From Symbiodinium natans (lineage: Eukaryota > Sar > Dinophyceae > Suessiales > Symbiodiniaceae): a stretch of 62,000 nt of DNA. Every line of letters starts with the position of its first letter. Position 1 is the first letter of the stretch. Where the stretch lies: positions 1 to 62,000 of the forward strand of contig CAJNDS010002717.1 in the NCBI GenBank assembly GCA_905221605.1, written 5' to 3'. Below are positions 55,601-62,000 of the stretch, in pieces. A program made the position numbers and the translations under genes. Below the pieces are notes generated by a model. That model did no database searches, was not told the origin of the DNA, and saw only the letters and a program-made list of their open reading frames with translations.

Positions 55601-57275
55601 AAAATGATGACCTGCTCCCATGACATGGCCGTCTTGCTGAGGTCCACTCCGTTTGAGGGCTTTAATGTTGTTCAGGCTTCTTAAGGTTCAGGTTTGGGAG
55701 GTTGAAGATTGCCTTCTTCGTGGCGGACACGGGCGTCACGGCCGCAAGAATGTTGTTCCTGGGCTTTCTAGGGCTCGAAACCCTAAACCCTGAAACCTAA
55801 TCCCCACCATCTTTGGCAATTAGCGCCGGGGCCGGGCTTCGTCAGGGTTTTGGGCTGATGTAAGCTGTAGGCTTGAAGCTGATCTTCCGGAGTCTTTGTT
55901 CCTTTGTGGGGTTTGCAAGGTTCAGAGCTTTAAGGCCTTCCGGGATGTTCAGGGTGTCCTTGGCGCTTCAAGGGTTCATAAATCAAACAAATCAACTAAA
56001 TCTAAGGCTCTTTGTGCCGAGGACGGTGGCCTTCTTGCCCCACTCGGTGAAGCGGCAGGCCCATGGAAGCGTCTCGAACCCACAGAAGATCATGTCCTGG
56101 TACGGTTCAAGAACATCCTAACCCTTCGAGCCCGAAAAGCGCCAAAGCCTAAACCTCCTACGCCGCTAAGCCCTCTAAACGCCAAACAAGGCTATGCTCA
56201 CAGCCTCAAAGACCTAAACCCCTCAGTCCAAGCCCCGCAACTTACACCCCAGACCTTAAACTGCAGACCCTAAACCGTCCTTAGCTTTGTCCCCCAGCTT
56301 GGAGGCAAAGAGGATGTCGCCCCCGGACCGCGCCGGCATCGTGGCGACGATGGTCCCGGGCTTCATGTAGGGTGCAAACCTGTGGGGCTTGTGGGGGTTG
56401 GCGCTTAGGCTTCTCTAAGTCTTTAAGCCCTTAAACCGATTAAACCCTGCAGGACGAGAAACACAGAAAGCTCAAAAGCTCTACTTGTGTCGAGGGAAGA
56501 AGCTTCTCGAAGTACTCGCCGTGGGCAAAGGACGGTACCACCAAGAGGATTACGTCGGCATCCTAGGTTGCGCAGCCACCCCGTATCAAGAAAAGGAACA
56601 TGCGTTTCTTTGAAAGCGTATAGTAAGGATCCTGAACCTGAAAAAAAGAGGCACTACTGGGCATCCGAGCATCCTTGGCAACAGAGGGGTCGTTGGTGAT
56701 GTCCTTGGGCTTGGACTTCATCACTCCGCCCCCCGGGAGCGTGAGCTCGAAGTCCGACTCCCCCAAGGCCTCCTTCCACTTGGCGGCCTCATCGGCAAAG
56801 AAGGACACGGCGATGGTCTTGTACCTGCAGTCTCAGCAGAACCTATGGAACAGAAATGCAGGAGATGGTTCTAGATCCTTCTGGCCATTTTAGGGTTTCT
56901 AAAACCCCAACGTCCTAAAAATCCGAACCACGAAAAACAACGCAGGGGCGGGGTGAGAGGGGGGGGGGGGGGCATATTGGAAGTCCCAAGCTGCCGGGCA
57001 GCGAAGAGGCCCGTGGCGACCTGTGCCGCATTCCTGGGTACGGGCCCAGGGTTCCGGGATCTTTGGCATATATGGCTTGGGATGTTCCCCCCTTGTACTA
57101 ACAAGCCTTAGTAGGGATCATAATAGGGGGTCCTATAATCCCCATTAGGGACTATTAGTATCACTAAGGGGGAACATCCCAGTCCTTTTCACAGTAACTG
57201 AACTTGAGTTCCTTGACAGCAACCCAGATTCCCGCCACCGCAGCACAAGACGGTGAACTCTGCGTCGCTGCTCAT
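52654..57275 (-). CDS. Opine dehydrogenase (octopine/nopaline dehydrogenase family), 11 exons, complete
   Basis: Reductively condenses an amino acid with an alpha-keto acid using NAD(P)H; in invertebrates it replaces lactate dehydrogenase as an anaerobic terminal step. Exons: 57,275-57,232; 57,033-56,995; 56,824-56,674; 56,562-56,504; 56,379-56,280; 56,096-56,011; 55,758-55,674; 53,634-53,551; 53,440-53,393; 53,325-53,183; 53,041-52,654. They total 1,227 bases, 408 aa plus stop, in frame throughout. Motifs: nucleotide-binding CGGGNAAQVATGLFAAR (12-28), VILLVVPSFAHGEYF, MKPGTIVATMPARSGGD, FCGFETLPWACRFTEWGKK, NAQESPNNLGISLRNP and MIVHPG (conserved His214 region), DEAPLFYQGVDEFTE, YLSEDIPTGLCFAKGLAEI. 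Donors in order: GA, GC, GA, GC, GA, GA, GA, GT, GA, GC; acceptors AG|G except intron 7. The intron 7 donor is the least certain. Length matches the family (about 400 aa). Confidence 0.93.
53645..53688. repeat. (GGGGGCC)n repeat next to a splice acceptor
   Basis: Four to five units of GGGGGCC within G runs on the plus strand, starting about 11 bases upstream (in gene sense) of the exon 8 acceptor of the opine dehydrogenase gene, where a polypyrimidine tract is expected. The sense strand is therefore C-rich; the other strand could form G-quadruplexes. Confidence 0.85.
53868..54420. repeat. Degenerate telomere-type repeats inside intron 7 of the opine dehydrogenase gene
   Basis: CCCTAAA, CCCTGAA and CCCTATAAG variants dominate 53,868-54,240; from 54,313 the orientation flips to TTTAGGG (GTTTAGGGTTCAGGGTTTAGGG). 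Intron 7 spans 53,635-55,673. Confidence 0.8.
57079..57180. mobile_element. 102-bp MITE-like element with 15-bp terminal inverted repeats in intron 1 of the opine dehydrogenase gene
   Basis: The left end GGGATGTTCCCCCCTT and the right end AAGGGGGAACATCCC are inverse copies, with one extra C on the left. The interior has weaker complementary pieces (CTTAGTAGGGA near the left, TATCACTAAG near the right). No clear target-site duplication is visible. It lies wholly within the 198-nt intron 1, so it makes up half of that intron. No coding capacity, as expected of a non-autonomous element. Confidence 0.8.
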
Positions 57276-57352
57276 GGCTTCTCAAGAAGTCGAAGGGAGC
57301 TGAGGGCACTTAGCACTTCGGGCCGCGAGACGGCTTCAGGGCGCGCCGTAGG

Positions 57353-57470
57353 CGAGAGAGAGAGAGAGAGAGCGAGGGAGAGAAAAACGAGAGAGAGCGA
57401 GAGAGATAGGAAGAGAGAAACAAAAAGGAGAGAGAGAGAGAGTGAGAGAGAAAGAGAGGGGAAACAAAAA
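57353..57470. repeat. (GA)n-rich tract
   Basis: Imperfect GA repeats just upstream (in gene sense) of the opine dehydrogenase start codon. On the sense strand this is a long polypyrimidine (CT)n tract, which might serve the trans-splicing acceptor of the transcript. Confidence 0.8.
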
Positions 57471-57667
57471 CCCTATGTCTTTTAAGTGTATATATATATA
57501 CACATATACAGATGTATGTATACACACACATTCTATGAGTGTACGTGTTTGACTGGAGCACTGCGTGCATGTGTACGACACATACACATTCATGCACACT
57601 GCACATGTTTCAACTGCCGCGGAGGGCTCAGATCCAAGCCCAGTTTAGGAAGAGGTCATGCTCAGCA

Positions 57668-57752
57668 CAAGGCTACAAAGGCCCAGATCGCCGATCTCAT
57701 TGTCCGACAGGTCCAAGAAAACCAGCGACCTTGCAACCACTGCGGAGCGTTG
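57668..57752 (-). CDS. Leucine-rich-repeat exon
   Basis: Minus strand reads ARSLVFLDLSDNEIGDLGLC, an LRR of the same class as those at 47-51 kb and 60.1 kb. It lies 400 bases upstream of the opine dehydrogenase gene. A tandem (CTA)n repeat abuts it on its 5' side. Confidence 0.6.
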
Positions 57753-57756
57753 AGTA

Positions 57757-57957
<201 letters not shown>

Positions 57958-58064
57958 GCCCCAACCGGGTGGTTTGCCCACACACAGTGGTCAAGCATGG
58001 GTTTGGACAAGCATGCTTGAATCAGCTCTTGCCGCAGCATGTCAGCATGAACCATGTGGCACCC

Positions 58065-58497
58065 AACAGCCCAAAGCCTAAACCTTAAACTCCAGAAGTT
58101 CTTGGTCCTATTTCATAGCTCAGGATTTCGCAGACGACTCGTCTTGTGGCCACTACACTACTGACGCAGTCCCGTGCTTGTTGGGTCGCGCGGCCACAGG
58201 TCCGCGGTCTGCAGAGACGGACACGGCCCTGGCATACGGGAAGCGGGGCGCAGACGCTGGGCAGCTCGCTGAGGAGGCTTTCTTTCTGCCTCCGAAGCAG
58301 GTGGCCAGCGTCTGCGCCGCTTCCCGTATGCCAGGGCCGTGTCCGCCTCTGCAGACCGCGGACCTGTGGCCGCGCGACCCAACAAGCACGGGACTGCGTC
58401 AGTAGTGTAGTGGCCACAAGACGAGTCGTCTGCGAAATCCTGAGCTATGAAATAGGACCAAGAACTTCTGGAGTTTAAGGTTTAGGCTTTGGCTGTT
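58065..58497. repeat. 433-bp near-perfect palindrome (long inverted repeat)
   Basis: Left arm 58,065-58,260 and right arm 58,305-58,497 are inverse copies with only a handful of differences seen by eye: an extra C near 58,071, A/G in GCAGAGACGG against GCAGAGGCGG, and GG inserted in AAGCGGGGCGC. The 44-base spacer contains a further hairpin, GGAGGC-TTTCTTTCT-GCCTCC (58,273-58,293). A transcript in either direction would fold into one long hairpin. Both strands encode nearly the same open frame. No terminal transposase-like feature or target duplication recognised. Confidence 0.95.
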
Positions 58498-58668
58498 CGT
58501 TGCCCACAAGCAGAAGACGCGGGCAAACCGTAAACTGTCTTCCGCCTCAACCCTGAACCCACGCCCGAAAGCAGTGTTATTTCTTGAAGCCCAGGACGAC
58601 AAAACACCGAAGCCCTCGTGCTGGACTCGTGCCTGAAACACTCCAAAGCCCAAACCGTAAGACGCGCG

Positions 58669-58850
58669 CGCGGGCAAACCATAGGGTTCTGCGAAGTCCG
58701 GAACGCAGGGAAACCCGCAGAGGGTCGTCGTTTATGAAGAAAAAACCGAAAAAAAGAACACTGTTGAAAGGCCGGCAAAGGCCAGAAACGCTGCGCCTGC
58801 GCATGTTTTATGTACCTTCCAAAAACAAGCGCGGGCAAACCATAGGGTTG
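58669..58850. repeat. Short repeats GCGCGGGCAAACCATAGGGTT and GCAGAGGGTCGTCGTT
   Basis: GCGGGCAAACCATAGGGTT occurs at about 58,671 and again at 58,831. Between them, at 58,717-58,732, is GCAGAGGGTCGTCGTT, also present in the satellite belt near 40,150. Confidence 0.7.
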
Positions 58851-58855
58851 CACCG

Positions 58856-58972
58856 TACTACTACTACCACTACCACTACTACCACTACTACCACTACTAC
58901 CACTACTACCACTGCTACCACTGCTACCACGACTACCACGACTACCACGACTACCACGACCACTACCAGTGC
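58856..58972. repeat. (CACTAC)n and (CACGACTAC)n minisatellite
   Basis: Tandem CACTAC/CACTAC-CAC units grading into CACGACTAC units; open as Thr-rich frames. Confidence 0.9.
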
Positions 58973-59099
58973 AGCTGCTGCAACAAACTGTTATTGCTAC
59001 TATTGATATTGCAAGACCCCTCGCGTCTCAGGTAGAAGCTGAAGGAGGCGCGGGCTGTTCAACATGGTCTCCGCCTCAGATGCCGGAGAGCCCAATATC

Positions 59100-60080
59100 T
59101 CTGAATAAATTTAGGGTGTGGGGGACAAGTCGGTTCTTTAGGGTGCTATGGTGGGGTTTGGGGTTGGGTTTTTTCGGGGGGGGGGCCTTGGTTCGGGAAT
59201 GGCTCTTAAACCTTAAACTTTTCTTTCAAGTTATGAATTTGCTTGGGCAACTTGGCATGGGTTCGGGTGTTGTGGGATCTTTCGCCGAGCTAACGGTTTC
59301 CTGCAGTAAGGCGTGAGGGTCTAGTGTTTTTGCAGTCTATGGTTTTGGGGTTCGGGGCTAGTTCTAGGGTTTGGGGACATTATTTGTGGTTTGGGACTCT
59401 GGGACGAGGTGCTACAGAAAAAGTGCCTGCGACTCTCAGGCAAGCTGATTCGAATATAGTTGTATAATCCGGACATCAAGTTCATTGGTTTTGTTGGTGA
59501 AGGTCTCCAGTCTCTGGCATTGTACGGAGGTTCCAGCGGCTGTGAAAGTTCTCGAAGAGGTTTGAAAAGGTTTGGAGGGTTGTTCAATTCTGCTGGTTCC
59601 GAACCAGCTGGAGGGGCTCGCGAGCGATAACTGATGTTTTGTTTCTGCTGATGGATGTTCAACAATCATTAACCTGCGAAGTGCATTTACAATACTTAAG
59701 ACTTAACGCCTGCGTGTGGTGTACTTTTCAGGGCCTTCTGGCTGTGGGGGTTGGGGATGGAGGGGCGGTAGAGGTTGGTTGCGACCCTGTTGCTCTAAAC
59801 ATGCCCAAAACTCTGGTCTTTACAGCATTTTGGCCTCTTTATATACATGCTTGGTAGCTTGGCAGGGCCTGACAAAGTTTCACAAGAGTCCGGGCAGAAA
59901 CAATGCTGCTGCCCCAGTTCTGACAAGTTTTCCTTCGAACCTCGAAACTATAGAAAGGGGTTGCTGCATTGCCGCCTGATAGGTCCTACCGTGAAACAAG
60001 CTTTTTCTCGCGTTTTCGACTGTGTGCACCGGCAAGCTATGCACACACAACCAAGGCGCACTACAGGCACTACTTTGACA
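59100..60080. other. No firm gene; G/T-rich then possible LRR remnants
   Basis: 59,109-59,400 is rich in TTTAGGG-like and GGGGTTT strings. On the minus strand at 59,440-59,560, weak LRR-like text (LETFTNKTNELDVRIIQLYS) may be an exon of the surrounding LRR gene. Not firm. Confidence 0.35.
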
Positions 60081-60097
60081 ATTCGAGTTTGAGTGTT

Positions 60098-60163
60098 GGA
60101 CCAGCTTCTCGGCGCCAGCATCTCCGATATGATTCCGGGCCAGGTCTAAGCCTGAACACCGAC
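60098..60163 (-). CDS. Leucine-rich-repeat exon
   Basis: Minus strand reads RCSGLDLARNHIGDAGAEKL then V, a strong RNI-type leucine-rich repeat. A GCAG acceptor precedes it on the sense strand. Bases 60,165-60,480 upstream are open in the same orientation (including LQPLEAVRHALQLYPAATLC) but could be intron. Confidence 0.6.
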
Positions 60164-60499
60164 TGCATCCCCGAAATTTGCCACGAATACGAAGCCCAGC
60201 ACGATCCCGGTTCTCAGGGCAGAGCGTTGCAGCTGGGTACAGCTGGAGAGCGTGCCGTACAGCCTCGAGCGGCTGGAGAGCAGAAGCATGCAGAAGCCAC
60301 TGCGGTGAAATGGTGGAAACATCTCGCTCCGGTTTTGGCTTCAGCTCGGTGGCAAGTCTCTGATGTGAATACGTTACGTACAGCTCCTCCACCACTGCGT
60401 TTGTTCTTTTGCTTCCGCTTCGAATGGACACTTGGCGACTCTGAATTCGCGTTTTACATTGATGTTCGAGTTTACTGACGTTGCTCCAGGAATCCTTTT

Positions 60500-61440
60500 C
60501 GAGCATAACACGTCGCATATTGTTGACATGCGCGTTTATTGACGAAGCTTATCACCAAGATGTTACTTGGGCAGCATGCCCTCTCTTTGCATACTATATT
60601 TACTCACACACCCTAAACACACAAAACCCAAGACAAGCGCTACGTCACCAAGCCCGATAAACCGAAACCAATTCTGCCCCCTCATAGGTGGATGTTTGAC
60701 ATGTTCTTGAGGGCAGGTTGACAAAGGTGCAGTGGTGGGAGGCTCTAGACTCTAAACCCTAAACGCCTTTCGACCTCATGAGGTGCTGGGAGCCCAATGC
60801 TGTAGGACATCGCCAGCTCTGAGGAACTCAACACAACTTCCCACAACTTCCCAGTGAACGCTAAGTACGATTCGAATACATGCGCTAAGTGGGAGACTGG
60901 CCCATCTCCACGTCTCCCCAATCCAGGCGTGCCAAAGGCATCTCAACCTGGACTCGTTGGCCAACATGGTGGAATTTCTAGCTTGCCCGTAGACAGTGCG
61001 ACAATCGCATCAAACTTCGTGCTGGTTTTACAGTTTTCCAGACCTAGACTACTCACACCCTGCCGAAACCTTGGCTAGGTACGATGTTGAGATCCTAAGG
61101 TCTCGAAGGAGTCTCGGGCATCGGTCTCAGGCTCAGCGGGGACACGGTCACACGTCCTACACATGCTTAGCATGTCTCCGGGAAGTTCACGAAACACCAC
61201 AGGGAGTGCGGCAGGGCGCCAGTGGTGTCACGCGCGGCGACAGTGGATATGGACTGGAGGAAGGTCTGAAGGACCGATCGCACAAGGGGCGATGATAGCA
61301 CTTGGCTGGGTAACAGGCAAATCAGCCAAGCATAACTCCGCAAACAGGAGTGCAAATCAGAAAACACGGCGGTGCAAATCAGAAAACACCAAGGCACGAA
61401 TCAGAAACAAAAGTCAGCAAGAGTGGGCACACTGTTTTTT
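60500..61440. other. No recognised gene
   Basis: A minus-strand segment at 60,905-60,970 (NESRLRCLWHAWIGETW) may be another LRR remnant. Nothing else assignable. Confidence 0.35.
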
Positions 61441-62000
61441 CCCTAGACGCCCTAAGCCCTACACCCTAAGAAACCCTGAACCCTAGGGCTGCGCCCCACG
61501 CCCCCCCCTCCCCCAACCCCCCCGCTTTATTCTTTCTCGAACCCATCATGCGAGTGTTGCGTTTGCAAATGTGAAGGTTGGCAAAAACTCCCTGAACCCC
61601 AAAAACCCCCCAAAACCTAAAAACCCACAAGCCCTAAAAACCCCTAAACCCTAACAACCCCGAAGCCCTAAACCCCAAAAGCCCAACTCTAAGCCCTAAA
61701 ACCCCCTAAAGCCTAAAAACCCTGAGGCCTAAACCAAAAAAAAGCCTAAACTCTAAAAACCCCTAAACTCTAAACCCCCAAAAAACCTGCAAAAACCTTA
61801 CACCCTAACTAAACCCTAAAAAAACCCTGAACCCTAAATCCTAAAAACCCCCTAAAGCCTCAAGCCCTCAACCCAAAACAAAACCTGAGCTCTAAACCGA
61901 AGAAAAAACCTAAACCCTAAATTCCCCTAAGCCCTCAACCCTAAACACCCCAAGACCTGCACCCTAAAAAACCCTAAACCCTAAACCCTGAAAACCCCTA
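61440..62000. repeat. Degenerate CCCTAAA repeats at the window end
   Basis: Almost every 7-10 bases contain CCCTAAA, CCTAAAAA, CCCTGAA or AAACCCC variants, always in the same orientation. A C-rich run (CCCCCCCTCCCCCAACCCCCCC) lies near 61,500. It is too degenerate for a functional telomere end but is the densest such block in the window. Confidence 0.85.

Noticed and set aside
58085-58478. Twin 110-residue genes facing each other
   Set aside because: They are the two arms of the palindrome read from either strand; the shared translation is a consequence of the inverted repeat.

Overview
The window looks like nuclear DNA of a dinoflagellate, most likely Symbiodiniaceae or a relative. It is roughly half G+C, coding signal is sparse, and genes are split by introns whose donors are mostly GA or GC instead of GT, with acceptors usually of the form AG|G. 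Interstitial TTTAGGG-type (plant and dinoflagellate telomere type) repeats are scattered through introns and satellites. Every gene I can recognise lies on the minus strand, as expected of dinoflagellate unidirectional gene blocks. I ran no database search; calls rest on reading translated motifs and joining exons by frame.

Layout. 1-5 kb: no recognised gene, a few weak coding-looking frames. 5.4-8.8 kb: an unidentified exon, a small RING-H2 protein in two exons, and an ARM/HEAT-repeat protein in four exons. 9-14.7 kb: low-complexity tracts and several unidentified minus-strand exons. 14.8-16.5 kb: an intronless FGGY carbohydrate kinase. 19.9-20.9 kb: a DCC-family (DUF393) thiol-disulfide oxidoreductase-like gene in at least five exons. 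22.8-24.2 kb: a DUF3431 protein. 26.2-27.1 kb: a membrane protein with ankyrin repeats. 27.8-29.2 kb: an intronless amidohydrolase, with a possible worn spliced-leader relic just upstream. 30.7-35.7 kb: a BT1-family (folate-biopterin transporter, MFS) gene in at least seven exons.

36.3-40.3 kb is a satellite belt: about 13 copies of a 192-bp unit carrying TTTAGGG, then two decamer arrays in opposite orientation, then roughly 107-bp and 43-bp repeats. 42-47 kb has gene ends and fragments, including a 3' end with a 53-nt intron, and a pair of 177-bp direct repeats. 47-60 kb holds scattered leucine-rich-repeat exons. Among them sits a complete 11-exon opine dehydrogenase gene (52,654-57,275; predicted 408 aa) in which only one of ten introns starts with GT and intron 1 carries a 102-bp terminal-inverted-repeat element. 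At 58.07-58.50 kb there is a near-perfect 433-bp palindrome. The last 560 bases are degenerate CCCTAAA-like repeats.

The genes do not form an evident pathway. They are mixed metabolic (sugar kinase, opine dehydrogenase, amidohydrolase), transport (BT1) and scaffold or regulatory (RING, ARM, ANK, LRR) functions in one transcriptional direction. The most notable points are the fully resolvable GA-AG/GC-AG gene structure, the mobile element in an intron, the long palindrome and the layered satellite belt.
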